Part shown: positions 10,121 through 18,960 of the stretch, piece by piece
How the letters are laid out: each line of letters begins with the position of its first letter
Numbering within the stretch: the stretch's first letter is position 1
Assembly (NCBI RefSeq): GCF_002723835.1
Contig: NZ_BEWG01000007.1
Coordinates: forward strand, 1 to 64,000
Source of the DNA: Mycobacterium sp. shizuoka-1
Lineage (GTDB): Bacteria > Actinomycetota > Actinomycetes > Mycobacteriales > Mycobacteriaceae
Length of the DNA: 64,000 nt
Direction of reading: 5' to 3'
Made by a program: the position numbers and the translations under genes
Notes under the pieces: generated by a model
Seen by the model: the letters and a program-made list of their open reading frames with translations, nothing else
What the model was told of the DNA's origin: nothing
Databases searched by the model: none

Positions 10121-12472
10121 ATGACCACGGAGTTCACCGGCAAGATCGCGCTCGACATTCGCGATTCCGAGCCGGACTGGGGTCCCTACGCAGCGCCGAA
10201 GGCGCCCGACAACGCGCCCAACGTGCTGTATCTGGTGTGGGACGACATCGGCATCGCGACGTGGGACTGCTTCGGTGGGCTGGTGTCGATGCCGGCGATG
10301 ACCCGGATCGCCGAGCGGGGGGTTCGGCTCTCGCAGTTCCACACCACCGCCTTGTGTTCGCCCACCCGGGCGTCGCTGCTGACCGGTCGTAACGCAACCA
10401 CCGTCGGCATGGCGATGGTCGAGGAGTTCACCGAGGGCTTCCCCGGCAACAACGGCCGCATCCCCGACGACACTGCGCTGATCTCGGAGGTGCTCGCCGA
10501 GCGGGGCTACAACACCTACTGCGTGGGCAAGTGGCACCTCACCCCGATCGAGGAGTCCAACCTCGCGGCGACCCGTCGGCACTGGCCGCTGCAGCGGGGC
10601 TTCGAGAGGTTCTACGGGTTCATGGGCGGCGAGACCGACCAGTGGTATCCCGAGCTGGTCTACGACGGTCATCCGGTGGAGGCACCGGCCACCCCGGAGG
10701 AGGGGTATCACCTTTCGAAAGACCTGGCGGACAAGGCGATCGAGTTCATCCGCGACTCCACGATGGTGGCGCCCGACAAGCCGTGGTTCACCTATCTGTG
10801 CCCGGGCGCCGGCCATGCGCCACATCACGTGTTCGCCGAATGGGCCGACCGGTACGCCGGTGCGTTCGACATGGGGTACGAGCGGTATCGCGAGATCGTG
10901 CTGGAGAACCAGAAGAAGCTCGGCATCGTCCCGCCGGACACCGAGCTGTCGGGGGTGAATCCGTACGGGGATGTGACCGGGCCCAACGGCGAGCCGTGGC
11001 CGCAGCAGGACACGGTGCGGCCCTGGGATTCGCTCGACGACGAGGAAAAGCGGCTGTTCGCCCGGATGGCCGAGGTGTTCGCTGGATTCTTGTCCTACAC
11101 CGACGCCCAGATCGGCAGGGTGCTGGACTATCTCGAGGAATCGGGGCAGCTCGACAACACCATCGTCGTGGTGATCTCTGACAACGGGGCCAGCGGCGAG
11201 GGCGGCCCCAACGGGTCGGTCAACGAGGGCAAGTTTTTCAACGGCTACGTCGACACCGTCGAGGAGAGCCTGCCCTACATCGACGAACTCGGTTCTCCGA
11301 CAACCTACAACCACTACCCGATCGGGTGGGCGATGGCGTTCAACACGCCATACAAGCTCTACAAGCGCTACGCCTCGCATGAAGGCGGCATCGCCGACAC
11401 CGCGATCATTTCCTGGCCCAACGGGATTGCCGCGCACGGCGAAGTCCGCGACAACTACGTCAACGTCTGTGACATCACGCCGACGATCTACGACTTGTTG
11501 GGCATCGCTGCGCCGCAGACCGTGAAGGGGATTGCGCAGCGGCCGCTCGACGGAGTGAGTTTCAAAGCGGCACTGGATGATTCGACTGCCGATACCGGAA
11601 AGGAGACTCAGTTCTACACGATGCTGGGTACCCGCGGCATCTGGCACAAGGGCTGGTTCGCCAACACGGTGCATCCGGCCGCGCCGTCGGGTTGGTCGCA
11701 TTTCGACGCCGACCGCTGGGAGCTGTACCACATCGAGAACGACCGCAGTCAGTGCCACGACGTCGCCGCCGAGCATCCCGAGAAGCTCGAGGAGTTGCAG
11801 AAGCTGTGGTTCGCCGAGGCCGAGAAGTACAACGGCCTTCCGCTGTCGGATCTCAATGTGTTCGAGATGGTCGGGCGCTGGCGGCCGTCGCTGGCCGGTG
11901 ACCGGTCCAGCTACGTCTACTACCCGCACACCGCGCCGGTCGCGATGGGGGCCTGCGTGTCGATCAACGGCCGCTCGTTCTCGGTGCTGGCCGAGGTGAC
12001 CGTCGACAGTCCGGACGTGCGGGGCGTTCTGCTCAAGCAGGGTGCCGGTCACGGCGGGTATGTGCTGTTCGTCGCGGACGGGCGGCTGCAGTTCGTCTAC
12101 AACTTCTTCGGCGAAGACGAGCAGCGGGTGATCGCCCCCGATCCGGTCCCGCTGGGGGAGCACATCCTTGGGGCGGCCTACGCCCGGACCGGAACGGTCG
12201 AGGGCAGCCACACCCCGCTCGGCGACGTCACCCTCTACGTCGACGGCACCGCGGTGGCCACGGCCACCGGGGTGAAGGCCCACCCGTTCACCTTCGGATT
12301 GGCCGGCGGCGGGGTCAGTGTCGGACGCAATCTCGGCCAGGCGGTCTCCACGGCCTACCGGGCGCCGTTCGATTTCACCGGGGGATCAATCGCCCGGGTG
12401 GTCGTCGACGTGTCGGGCGCTGCGTACGTCGACACGGAGCGCCAACTCGCGGCGGCCTTCGCCAGGGACTGA
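10121..12472 (+). CDS. atsA: Type I (formylglycine-dependent) arylsulfatase, AtsA-like
   Basis: 783 residues, chosen from the ATG with a GAGGAG site 4 nt upstream; an earlier in-frame ATG at 10058 has no good site. The sulfatase signature C79-S-P-T-R followed by ASLLTGR is present; the Cys is converted to formylglycine in active enzymes. Asp41-Asp42 (VWDDIG) are the expected Ca ligands, with GKWHL and the late ISDNGASGEGG segment as further active-site parts. The last 170 or so residues look like a concanavalin/LamG-type beta-sandwich. The product hydrolyses sulfate esters, but the substrate is unknown. No signal peptide is visible, so it is probably cytosolic. The activating enzyme lies two genes downstream. 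Confidence 0.93.
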   Translation: MTTEFTGKIALDIRDSEPDWGPYAAPKAPDNAPNVLYLVWDDIGIATWDCFGGLVSMPAMTRIAERGVRLSQFHTTALCSPTRASLLTGRNATTVGMAMVEEFTEGFPGNNGRIPDDTALISEVLAERGYNTYCVGKWHLTPIEESNLAATRRHWPLQRGFERFYGFMGGETDQWYPELVYDGHPVEAPATPEEGYHLSKDLADKAIEFIRDSTMVAPDKPWFTYLCPGAGHAPHHVFAEWADRYAGAFDMGYERYREIVLENQKKLGIVPPDTELSGVNPYGDVTGPNGEPWPQQDTVRPWDSLDDEEKRLFARMAEVFAGFLSYTDAQIGRVLDYLEESGQLDNTIVVVISDNGASGEGGPNGSVNEGKFFNGYVDTVEESLPYIDELGSPTTYNHYPIGWAMAFNTPYKLYKRYASHEGGIADTAIISWPNGIAAHGEVRDNYVNVCDITPTIYDLLGIAAPQTVKGIAQRPLDGVSFKAALDDSTADTGKETQFYTMLGTRGIWHKGWFANTVHPAAPSGWSHFDADRWELYHIENDRSQCHDVAAEHPEKLEELQKLWFAEAEKYNGLPLSDLNVFEMVGRWRPSLAGDRSSYVYYPHTAPVAMGACVSINGRSFSVLAEVTVDSPDVRGVLLKQGAGHGGYVLFVADGRLQFVYNFFGEDEQRVIAPDPVPLGEHILGAAYARTGTVEGSHTPLGDVTLYVDGTAVATATGVKAHPFTFGLAGGGVSVGRNLGQAVSTAYRAPFDFTGGSIARVVVDVSGAAYVDTERQLAAAFARD

Positions 12473-12490
12473 CCACCACGTCATACTGAG

Positions 12491-13201
12491 GTGGTGACTC
12501 GGCTGGTGTGCGCCGCTACGGCGGTGGTGATGCTGGCCCTCCCGGGTGTTGCCGCATGTTCGCGGGAAAGTGCCGGAACAGCGGTCCGCATCGAGGCGTC
12601 GACCACGGCCGGGACCGCGCCGACCTCGACGTCCACGCCGACTCCCACCACCGTCACCGACGCCCCGGAGTCCTCGGAGCCGGGTGTGTTGGAGACCACC
12701 CGCGTGCCCGTTCCGGCCAACGCCACGGTGTGCCAACCCGAACAGTCCGGGCCCACCGCGGTGGCAGCCGTCGCCGACCCGGCGGCACCCAAGATCCGGG
12801 TGCGGGTCCCCGACGGGTGGTCCTCGACGCCGGGTAGCGGTGACGTCGGCGCCCTGCTGTCCGGGCCGGACGACATGGTCGCCGAGGTCACGATCGCCGC
12901 CACCCCGCTGGATGCGGCCGCCGCGTTCACCCGCTACGGCGACGACGTGATGGCCAGGTACCCGATCAGCACGCTGAGCCTGCTGCCCGGTGATTTCTGC
13001 GGTTTCAGCGGGCAGAAGCTGATGGGCACCTGGGCCAGGGATCCCGACGAATCGCTGGAATACCAGGACCGGATCGCCCACATCTGGACCAACGCCGGAA
13101 ACTATCTGGTCGCCGTACATGTGGAGGCATCGTCGGGGACCCCCGGGTTCGACGCCGCCGCCACCGTGCTGACCGATGAGTTCGGCATCGTGATCCCGTA
13201 G
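12491..13201 (+). CDS. LpqN/LpqT-like secreted lipoprotein
   Basis: 236 residues. The N-terminus MVTRLVCAATAVVMLALPGV is a signal sequence ending in a lipobox-like VAAC with Cys23 as the predicted lipidation site. A Thr/Pro/Ser-rich spacer follows, then a globular domain with RVRVPDGWSSTP and a late GTWARDP..YQDRIAHIW segment, resembling the mycobacterial LpqN/LpqT family. GTG at 12491 or 12494 could start it; a TGAGG lies just upstream. It sits between the sulfatase and its activating enzyme, with 18 nt and 10 nt spacers, so the three are probably one operon. Its role there is unknown; a sulfated-ligand or envelope function is speculation. Confidence 0.7.
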   Translation: MVTRLVCAATAVVMLALPGVAACSRESAGTAVRIEASTTAGTAPTSTSTPTPTTVTDAPESSEPGVLETTRVPVPANATVCQPEQSGPTAVAAVADPAAPKIRVRVPDGWSSTPGSGDVGALLSGPDDMVAEVTIAATPLDAAAAFTRYGDDVMARYPISTLSLLPGDFCGFSGQKLMGTWARDPDESLEYQDRIAHIWTNAGNYLVAVHVEASSGTPGFDAAATVLTDEFGIVIP

Positions 13202-13211
13202 GTCTGAAGCC

Positions 13212-14129
13212 ATGCTCACCGAGCTCGTCGAGTTGCCCGGCGGATCGTTCCGGATGGGGTCGACCAGTTTCTATCCCGAAGAAGCACCGATTCACACCGC
13301 GACCGTGGACGCGTTCGCGATCGAACGCCACCCGGTGACCAACGCCCAGTTCGCGGCGTTCGTCGCCGACACCGGCTACGTGACCGTCGCCGAGCGGCCG
13401 CTCGATCCAGCGCTGTATCCGGGCGTCGCCGAGGCGGACCTGCTGCCCGGGGCGCTGGTGTTCCGCCCGACGCCGGGCCCGGTGGATCTGCGGGACTGGC
13501 GGCAGTGGTGGGATTGGGCGCCCGGTGCGAACTGGCGTACCCCGTTTGGTGCGGGCAGCGACATCGCCGACCGCCAGGACCATCCCGTCGTGCAGGTCGC
13601 CTACCCGGATGCGATCGCCTACGCCCGGTGGGCCGGCCGCCGATTGCCGACCGAGGCCGAGTGGGAGTACGCGGCGCGGGCGGGCAGTACTGCCACCTAC
13701 GCCTGGGGCGAGGAGCCGACGGTGGGGGGAACGCTGATGGCCAACACCTGGCAGGGCCGGTTCCCGTATCGCAACGACGGCGCGCTGGGGTGGGTGGGCA
13801 CCTCGCCGGTGGGGACGTTCCCGCCGAACGGATACGGCCTGGTCGACATGATCGGCAATGTCTGGGAGTGGACGATCACCCGGTTTTCCGCACACCACGT
13901 GGTTGCCGGGTCAGAAGCGCCGCGAGCCGGGGATGGGCGACGTCAGCAGAACGGCTGCTGCCCGGCGCCCACCGACCCGGACCCGAGCGTCAGTCAGACC
14001 CTCAAAGGCGGGTCGCACCTGTGCGCCCCGGAGTATTGCCACCGCTATCGGCCGGCCGCGCGGTCGCCGCAGTCGCAGGACAGCTCGACCACCCACATCG
14101 GCTTCCGGTGCGTGGCGGACGCCGGGTGA
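13212..14129 (+). CDS. Formylglycine-generating enzyme (sulfatase-modifying factor)
   Basis: 305 residues. FGE oxidises the Cys of the C-x-P-x-R sulfatase motif to formylglycine using O2 and a copper cofactor. The fold is clear throughout: PGGSFRMGS at the start, PVTNAQFAAFVADTGY, RLPTEAEWEYAARAG, NGYGLVDMIGNVWEW and the C-terminal GGSHLCAPEYCHRYRPAARS. Cys271 and Cys276 lie in that last segment and match the active-site copper-binding pair of Streptomyces FGE. The natural client is the sulfatase two genes upstream. A palindromic repeat begins 6 nt after the stop and may serve as its terminator. Confidence 0.95.
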   Translation: MLTELVELPGGSFRMGSTSFYPEEAPIHTATVDAFAIERHPVTNAQFAAFVADTGYVTVAERPLDPALYPGVAEADLLPGALVFRPTPGPVDLRDWRQWWDWAPGANWRTPFGAGSDIADRQDHPVVQVAYPDAIAYARWAGRRLPTEAEWEYAARAGSTATYAWGEEPTVGGTLMANTWQGRFPYRNDGALGWVGTSPVGTFPPNGYGLVDMIGNVWEWTITRFSAHHVVAGSEAPRAGDGRRQQNGCCPAPTDPDPSVSQTLKGGSHLCAPEYCHRYRPAARSPQSQDSSTTHIGFRCVADAG

Positions 14130-14134
14130 GTGAC

Positions 14135-14195
14135 GCCGAGCCTGTCGTTGTCCACAGGTTCACTCGCACTTTCGCGCGATAACGACAGCCTCGGC
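14135..14195. repeat. Palindromic repeat unit A (17-nt arms)
   Basis: Arms 14135-14151 (GCCGAGCCTGTCGTTGT) and 14179-14195 (ATAACGACAGCCTCGGC) pair with one mismatch and one G:T around a 27-nt loop containing CACTCGCACTTTCGCGCG. A related, more degraded unit lies at 14427-14473, on the other side of a gene remnant, so this looks like an interspersed palindromic element rather than only a terminator. Confidence 0.7.
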
Positions 14196-14211
14196 GCGGT
14201 TTCCCAGGCCG

Positions 14212-14424
14212 ACCACGCGGATCGCGGTATTCGAACGGCGGTGGCAGATTCTGCGGACCCTCGACATGGGCTGGGACGTCGTGCGGGTGATCAAGGAGGA
14301 CCGCGACCAGGACATCCTGGACCGGACACATCTGGCCTTGGTCGGCCGCGGACGGGACGGCCGGCTGCATCCATCCCGGCAAAATCGCTGGTGGCGCCCT
14401 CCGGCAACAGACGGGATGCGGTGA
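14212..14424 (+). pseudogene. C-terminal remnant of a DUF559/VSR-like endonuclease-domain protein
   Basis: One frame reads TTRIAVFERRWQILRTLDMG, then WDVVRVIKEDRDQDILDRTHLALVGRG, and stops at 14424. 'W..LR.LGW.VVRV..EDR...I..R...AL' is how the C-terminus of mycobacterial DUF559 (VSR-like endonuclease fold) proteins typically reads. No start codon with a ribosome site and no N-terminal part of the domain precede it; the frame is closed by a stop at 14131-14133. I therefore read it as a decayed fragment. It is bracketed by two copies of a palindromic repeat. Confidence 0.5.
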
Positions 14425-14426
14425 GC

Positions 14427-14473
14427 CTGTAGTTGACGACACCTTCACTCGAACGATGCCGCGACAACGACAG
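14427..14473. repeat. Palindromic repeat unit B (degenerate copy)
   Basis: CTGTAGTTG (14427-14435) faces CAACGACAG (14465-14473), with one mismatch, around a loop containing TTCACTCGAACGATGCCGCGA. The stretch 14444-14480 aligns with 14159-14195 of unit A at about three quarters of positions, including TTCACTCG and AACGACAGC. Confidence 0.5.
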
Positions 14474-14506
14474 CGTGGCCGCGGGAGGGGCGTGAACTGC
14501 GGCGAT

Positions 14507-14535
14507 TTGGAGCTTTGGTGCTCGTCACCTAGTAT
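14507..14535 (+). promoter_or_regulatory. Candidate promoter of the spc operon
   Basis: TTGGAG (14507-14512) and TAGTAT (14530-14535) are exactly 17 bp apart, a good SigA-type pair. The predicted start would give a leader of about 125 nt before the rplN GTG. Confidence 0.65.
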
Positions 14536-14580
14536 TTAGGGGTTGCCCAGGGCAGACCTCGGTTATCTCCGCGTGAGAAA

Positions 14581-14624
14581 ACCCTGCGTGCTCTTTGGGT
14601 GACGAAGACCGCGCACGTCAGGGT
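14581..14624 (+). promoter_or_regulatory. Hairpin in the spc operon leader
   Basis: ACCCTGCGTGC (14581-14591) can pair with GCACGTCAGGGT (14613-14624), with one bulged A, around a 21-nt loop. It lies between the candidate promoter and the rplN ribosome site (GAGGAG at 14657). In other bacteria the spc operon is controlled by S8 through a site in rplE; a leader site here would differ and is only a possibility. Confidence 0.4.
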
Positions 14625-14667
14625 CGGTAATCCTGCGTGCACACAATAACCAGGTCGAGGAGATCTA

Positions 14668-15036
14668 GTGATTCAGCAGGAATCGCGGCTCAAGGTCGCC
14701 GATAACACGGGCGCCAAGGAGATCTTGTGCATCCGTGTTCTGGGTGGCTCGTCGCGGCGCTACGCCGGAATCGGCGACATCATCGTGGCGACCGTCAAGG
14801 ACGCCATCCCGGGCGGCAACGTCAAGCGTGGTGACGTGGTCAAGGCCGTCGTGGTGCGCACCGTCAAGGAGCGTCGCCGCGCCGACGGCAGCTACATCAA
14901 GTTCGACGAGAACGCCGCGGTCATCATCAAGAACGACAACGATCCGCGTGGCACCCGCATCTTCGGCCCGGTCGGTCGCGAGCTGCGCGAGAAGCGCTTC
15001 ATGAAGATCGTCTCGCTGGCTCCGGAGGTTTTGTAA
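14668..15036 (+). CDS. rplN: 50S ribosomal protein L14
   Basis: 122 residues from a GTG (read [20 protein letters not shown]) with GAGGAG 5 nt upstream. L14 (uL14) lies at the inter-subunit face and contacts L19; the signature region [29 protein letters not shown] is complete. It opens the spc operon. rplX starts directly after its stop with no spacer. Confidence 0.98.
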   Translation: MIQQESRLKVADNTGAKEILCIRVLGGSSRRYAGIGDIIVATVKDAIPGGNVKRGDVVKAVVVRTVKERRRADGSYIKFDENAAVIIKNDNDPRGTRIFGPVGRELREKRFMKIVSLAPEVL

Positions 15037-15354
15037 ATGAAGGTCCACAAGGGCGACACCGTGCTGGTCATCGCCGGCAAGGACAAGGGCGCCAAGGGCA
15101 AGGTCCTGCAGGCGTACCCCACCCGTAACCGGGTGCTGGTCGAGGGCGTCAACCGCATCAAGAAGCACACCGCGCAGTCGGCCAACGAGCGTGGCGCGTC
15201 CTCGGGCGGCATCGTCACCCAGGAAGCGCCCATCCACGTCTCCAACGTGATGGTGGTCGACTCCGACGGCAACCCGACCCGCATCGGCTACCGCGAGGAT
15301 TCCGAATCCGGCAAGCGGGTTCGCATTTCCAAGCGCAACGGCAAGGACATCTGA
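15037..15354 (+). CDS. rplX: 50S ribosomal protein L24
   Basis: 105 residues starting [20 protein letters not shown], the KOW motif of L24 (uL24), an assembly-initiator protein at the 5' end of 23S rRNA. The later segment [13 protein letters not shown] is typical. It starts on the base after the rplN stop and is followed within 2 nt by rplE. Confidence 0.98.
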   Translation: MKVHKGDTVLVIAGKDKGAKGKVLQAYPTRNRVLVEGVNRIKKHTAQSANERGASSGGIVTQEAPIHVSNVMVVDSDGNPTRIGYREDSESGKRVRISKRNGKDI

Positions 15355-15356
15355 CG

Positions 15357-15920
15357 ATGACTACTGCAGAAAAAGTTCAGCCCCGGCTGAAGGCGCGCTA
15401 CCGCGAGGAAATCCGCGACGCGCTCAACAACGAGTTCAACTACGCCAACGTCATGCAGATCCCGGGCGTGGTCAAGGTCGTCGTCAACATGGGTGTCGGT
15501 GACGCCGCCCGCGACGCCAAGCTGATCAACGGCGCGGTCAACGACCTGGCGCTGATCACCGGCCAGAAGCCCGAGATCCGCAAGGCCCGCAAGTCGATCG
15601 CGCAGTTCAAGCTGCGCGAAGGCATGCCGATCGGTGCGCGGGTGACCCTGCGCGGCGACCGCATGTGGGAGTTCCTCGACCGGCTGGTGTCGATCGCGCT
15701 GCCGCGTATCCGCGACTTCCGCGGCCTGAGCGCCAAGCAGTTCGACGGCCACGGCAACTACACCTTCGGGCTCGCCGAGCAGTCGGTGTTCCACGAGATC
15801 GACGTCGACTCGATCGATCGTCCGCGCGGCATGGACATCACCGTCGTCACCTCGGCGACCAACGACGACGAAGGTCGGGCGCTGCTGCGCGCGCTGGGCT
15901 TCCCCTTCAAGGAGAACTGA
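15357..15920 (+). CDS. rplE: 50S ribosomal protein L5
   Basis: 187 residues with the L5 (uL5) core [43 protein letters not shown] and FNYTFG-like segments. L5 binds 5S rRNA and contacts P-site tRNA. The ATG is preceded by GACATCTGACG, so the spacing from rplX is 2 nt. rpsN follows after 4 nt. Nothing unusual. Confidence 0.98.
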   Translation: MTTAEKVQPRLKARYREEIRDALNNEFNYANVMQIPGVVKVVVNMGVGDAARDAKLINGAVNDLALITGQKPEIRKARKSIAQFKLREGMPIGARVTLRGDRMWEFLDRLVSIALPRIRDFRGLSAKQFDGHGNYTFGLAEQSVFHEIDVDSIDRPRGMDITVVTSATNDDEGRALLRALGFPFKEN

Positions 15921-15924
15921 GCAG

Positions 15925-16110
15925 ATGGCAAAGAAGGCATTGGTCAACAAGGCCAACAAGAAGCCGAAGTTCGCGGTGCGGGGATACACCCGCTGCAACA
16001 AGTGCGGACGTCCGCACGCCGTCTACCGCAAGTTCGGCCTGTGCCGAATCTGCTTGCGCGAGATGGCCCATGCCGGCGAGCTGCCCGGCGTGCAGAAGTC
16101 CAGCTGGTAA
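15925..16110 (+). CDS. rpsN: 30S ribosomal protein S14, zinc-binding (C+) type
   Basis: 61 residues starting [20 protein letters not shown] with the zinc ribbon CNKC...CRIC (about residues 24-43). This is the short C+ form of S14 (uS14). Mycobacteria usually also carry a longer zinc-free paralogue elsewhere under Zur control, which substitutes under zinc starvation; it is not in this window. A 73-nt spacer without a gene separates it from rpsH. Confidence 0.97.
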   Translation: MAKKALVNKANKKPKFAVRGYTRCNKCGRPHAVYRKFGLCRICLREMAHAGELPGVQKSSW

Positions 16111-16183
16111 CAGACCCCTACAGAACAGGTGCGCAGCAGGCCCAGACCGGGAACCGTTGCGAGGAAGGTAGACAGGCCCAGTC

Positions 16184-16582
16184 ATGACCATGACGGACCC
16201 GATCGCAGACTTCTTGACACGTCTGCGCAACGCCAATTCGGCGTATCACGACGAGGTGACTCTCCCGCACAGCAAGATCAAGGCGAACATCGCCGAGATC
16301 TTGAAGAACGAGGGTTACATCAGCGATTTCCGGACCGAGGATGCCCGGGTCGGAAAGTCGCTGGTTGTTCAGCTCAAGTACGGCCCCAACCGCGAGCGCA
16401 GTCTCGCCGGGTTGCGCCGGGTGTCCAAGCCCGGTCTGCGGGTGTACGCAAAATCCACCAATCTGCCGCGGGTGCTCGGCGGCCTGGGCGTGGCGATCAT
16501 CTCCACATCCTCCGGCCTGCTGACCGACCGCCAGGCGTCCCGACAGGGCGTCGGCGGCGAAGTCCTCGCTTACGTGTGGTGA
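16184..16582 (+). CDS. rpsH: 30S ribosomal protein S8
   Basis: 132 residues starting [20 protein letters not shown], as in other mycobacteria; the second Met is an alternative start. The C-terminal [26 protein letters not shown] is the rRNA-binding signature of S8 (uS8). S8 is the translational repressor of the spc operon in E. coli. Confidence 0.98.
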   Translation: MTMTDPIADFLTRLRNANSAYHDEVTLPHSKIKANIAEILKNEGYISDFRTEDARVGKSLVVQLKYGPNRERSLAGLRRVSKPGLRVYAKSTNLPRVLGGLGVAIISTSSGLLTDRQASRQGVGGEVLAYVW

Positions 16583-16596
16583 GGGAGGCTTAAGAC

Positions 16597-17136
16597 ATGT
16601 CGCGTATTGGTAAGCAGCCGGTGGCCATTCCCGCCGGTGTGGATGTGACGATCGACGGCCAGAACCTGTCGGTCAAGGGCCCCAAGGGCACGCTGGAGCT
16701 GGCGATCGCCGAGCCGATCACGGTGTCGCGCAACGATGATGGCGCGATCGTGGTCAGCCGGCCCGACGACGAGCGGCGCAGCCGCTCGCTGCACGGGCTG
16801 TCGCGCACGCTGGTCTCCAACCTGGTGACCGGTGTCACCCAGGGGTACACGACGAAGATGGAGATCTTCGGCGTCGGTTACCGCGTGCAGCTCAAGGGCA
16901 GCAACCTCGAGTTCGCGCTCGGCTACAGCCATCCCGTGGTCATCGAGGCTCCGGAGGGCATCACCTTCGCGGTGGAAACGCCCACCAAGTTCTCGATCTC
17001 GGGTATCGACAAGCAGAAGGTCGGCCAGATCTCGGCGAACATCCGTCGCCTGCGCCGCCCCGACCCCTACAAGGGTAAGGGCGTGCGGTACGAGGGTGAG
17101 CAGATCCGCCGCAAGGTCGGAAAGACAGGTAAGTAA
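16597..17136 (+). CDS. rplF: 50S ribosomal protein L6
   Basis: 179 residues starting [20 protein letters not shown], with the duplicated alpha/beta modules of L6 (uL6) and the signature [34 protein letters not shown] near the end, which contacts the sarcin-ricin region. rplR follows after 3 nt. Standard. Confidence 0.98.
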   Translation: MSRIGKQPVAIPAGVDVTIDGQNLSVKGPKGTLELAIAEPITVSRNDDGAIVVSRPDDERRSRSLHGLSRTLVSNLVTGVTQGYTTKMEIFGVGYRVQLKGSNLEFALGYSHPVVIEAPEGITFAVETPTKFSISGIDKQKVGQISANIRRLRRPDPYKGKGVRYEGEQIRRKVGKTGK

Positions 17137-17139
17137 GCC

Positions 17140-17547
17140 ATGGCTCAAGCACAGAAAGCAGCCACCGATCGCACGCCCGTCGGCACGACTGTCTCGGCCG
17201 CGCGCCGGGTTTCGCGCCTGCGTCGGCATGCCCGGCTGCGCAAGAAGGTCGTCGGCACCGCCGAGCGGCCGCGCCTCGTGGTCAACCGCTCGTCGCGGCA
17301 CATCCACGTGCAGCTGGTCAACGACGCCGACGGCACCACGGTCGCCGCGGCCTCGTCGATCGAGGCCGACGTCCGCGCGGTCGACGGTGACAAGAAGGCC
17401 CACAGCGTCCGGGTCGGTCAGCTGATCGCCGAGCGCGCCAAGGCCGCCGGTGTCGAGGCCGTCGTGTTCGACCGCGGTGGCAACACCTACGGCGGCCGGA
17501 TCGCGGCGCTGGCCGACGCCGCCCGCGAGAACGGACTCAAATTCTGA
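17140..17547 (+). CDS. rplR: 50S ribosomal protein L18
   Basis: 135 residues. A basic N-terminus ([19 protein letters not shown]) precedes the 5S rRNA-binding fold with [18 protein letters not shown] and the C-terminal [28 protein letters not shown], all typical of L18 (uL18). The spacing to rpsE is 25 nt with a GGAAGG ribosome site. Confidence 0.98.
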   Translation: MAQAQKAATDRTPVGTTVSAARRVSRLRRHARLRKKVVGTAERPRLVVNRSSRHIHVQLVNDADGTTVAAASSIEADVRAVDGDKKAHSVRVGQLIAERAKAAGVEAVVFDRGGNTYGGRIAALADAARENGLKF

Positions 17548-17572
17548 TGACTGCTTACAACGGAAGGACCGC

Positions 17573-18280
17573 ATGATGTCGGAGCAGAGCGCAGCGCCGG
17601 ATACCGGCGCCCCCTCCGCCGGCACCCGGACCGATGTCCAGCGCAGCGGCGGACGTGACGATCGTGGCGGCCGTGGCCGTCGCGACGACCGCGGTGACCG
17701 CGGCGGACGCGGCGGTCGCGACGGCGGTGAGAAGAGCAACTACCTCGAGCGCGTGGTCACCATCAACCGGGTGTCCAAGGTGGTCAAGGGTGGTCGTCGC
17801 TTCAGCTTCACCGCCCTGGTCATCGTCGGAGACGGCAACGGCCTGGTCGGTGTCGGCTACGGCAAGGCCAAAGAGGTGCCGGCCGCGATCGCCAAGGGTG
17901 TGGAGGAAGCCCGCAAGAACTTCTTCCGCGTCCCGCTGATCGGCGGAACCGTCACCCATCCCGTGCAGGGCGAGGCCGCGGCCGGTGTCGTGATGCTGCG
18001 CCCGGCCAGCCCCGGTACCGGTGTCATCGCCGGTGGCGCGTGCCGCGCCGTGCTGGAATGCGCCGGCGTGCACGACGTTCTGGCCAAGTCGCTGGGCAGT
18101 GACAACGCGATCAACGTGGTGCATGCCACCGTTGCCGCGCTCAAGCTGCTTCAGCGTCCCGAAGAGGTGGCCGCTCGTCGCGGGCTGCCTATCGAAGACG
18201 TCGCGCCGGCCGGCATGCTGCGCGCGCGTCGGGAAAGCGAAGCGCTGGCTGCTGCAGCCGCGCGTGAAGGAAGCGCATAA
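17573..18280 (+). CDS. rpsE: 30S ribosomal protein S5 with RGG-like N-terminal extension
   Basis: 235 residues, read as [10 protein letters not shown]; the second ATG (17576) is equally possible, both within range of GGAAGG at 17562. About residues 22-55 are a run of Arg, Gly and Asp ([21 protein letters not shown]), an RGG-like tail much longer than in E. coli S5. The S5 (uS5) core follows: [32 protein letters not shown] and [21 protein letters not shown]5 takes part in decoding fidelity and mRNA unwinding at the entry site. Confidence 0.96.
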   Translation: MMSEQSAAPDTGAPSAGTRTDVQRSGGRDDRGGRGRRDDRGDRGGRGGRDGGEKSNYLERVVTINRVSKVVKGGRRFSFTALVIVGDGNGLVGVGYGKAKEVPAAIAKGVEEARKNFFRVPLIGGTVTHPVQGEAAAGVVMLRPASPGTGVIAGGACRAVLECAGVHDVLAKSLGSDNAINVVHATVAALKLLQRPEEVAARRGLPIEDVAPAGMLRARRESEALAAAAAREGSA

Positions 18281-18282
18281 CC

Positions 18283-18465
18283 ATGGCAGAGCTGAAGATC
18301 ACCCAGGTGCGGGGCATCGTCGGTGCCCGCTGGAAGCAGCGTGAAAGCCTGCGGACCCTGGGGCTGAGGAAGATTCGTCAGTCGGTGGTTCGCGAGGACA
18401 ACCCGCAGACGCGCGGACTGATCAACGTCGTGCACCACCTCGTCGAAGTCGAGGAAGTCAAATGA
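18283..18465 (+). CDS. rpmD: 50S ribosomal protein L30
   Basis: 60 residues starting [20 protein letters not shown], with [20 protein letters not shown] typical of bacterial L30 (uL30). It lies between rpsE (2-nt gap) and rplO (4-nt ATGA overlap), the standard order. Confidence 0.98.
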   Translation: MAELKITQVRGIVGARWKQRESLRTLGLRKIRQSVVREDNPQTRGLINVVHHLVEVEEVK

Positions 18466-18905
18466 GCGTCATCAAACTGCACGACCTGAAGCCGGCGCCC
18501 GGCTCCAAGAAAGCGAAGACTCGCGTCGGTCGCGGTGAGGGGTCCAAGGGTAAGACGGCCGGTCGTGGCACCAAGGGCACCAAGGCCCGTAAGAACGTGC
18601 CGGTGACCTTCGAGGGCGGGCAGATGCCGATCCACATGCGGCTGCCCAAGCTCAAGGGTTTCCGTAACCGGTTCCGCACCGAGTACGCCGTCGTCAACGT
18701 CGGTGACCTCGAGAAGGCCTTCCCGCAGGGCGGCACCGTCGGTGTCGAGGACCTGGTGGACAAGGGCCTGGTGCGTAAGAACGTGCTCGTCAAGGTGCTC
18801 GGTGACGGCAAGCTGACCGCCAAGGTCGACGTCACCGCTCACAAGTTCAGCGGCAGCGCCCGCGAGGCCATCACCGCCGCCGGCGGTTCGGCCACCGAAC
18901 TGTAA
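18462..18905 (+). CDS. rplO: 50S ribosomal protein L15
   Basis: 147 residues starting [20 protein letters not shown], with the Gly/Lys-rich N-terminal tail [20 protein letters not shown] that penetrates the 23S rRNA core and the folded C-terminal domain ending AGGSATEL. It is the last gene of this operon: secY, which follows rplO directly in many bacteria, lies about 8.9 kb further on here. A perfect terminator follows 10 nt after the stop. Confidence 0.98.
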   Translation: MSVIKLHDLKPAPGSKKAKTRVGRGEGSKGKTAGRGTKGTKARKNVPVTFEGGQMPIHMRLPKLKGFRNRFRTEYAVVNVGDLEKAFPQGGTVGVEDLVDKGLVRKNVLVKVLGDGKLTAKVDVTAHKFSGSAREAITAAGGSATEL

Positions 18906-18915
18906 AGCAACGCAA

Positions 18916-18951
18916 CGAAAAAGCCCCCGCGTGATGGCGGGGGCTTTTTCG
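18916..18951. terminator. Bidirectional intrinsic terminator between rplO and the convergent secreted-protein gene
   Basis: A perfect 15-bp stem (18916-18930 with 18937-18951) around a GTGATG loop, GC-rich at the top and A5/T5 at the base, so it gives a T-run on both strands. It terminates the spc operon and, read on the minus strand, the convergent gene ending at 18961 could not use it; it mainly shields the two transcripts from each other. Confidence 0.93.
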
Positions 18952-18960
18952 TGCGCGTAG

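Noticed and set aside
8822..12283. A minus-strand open frame of about 1,150 codons antisense to the BcsB-like and sulfatase genes
   Set aside because: It arises from GC-rich codon bias. The plus-strand genes have ribosome sites, signal peptide and the CSPTR sulfatase motif; the antisense product shows low-complexity Arg/His/Gly composition and no family motif.
14130..14432. A 100-codon plus-strand frame after FGE
   Set aside because: It runs through the palindromic repeat and the nuclease remnant in another frame and has no ribosome site or family feature.
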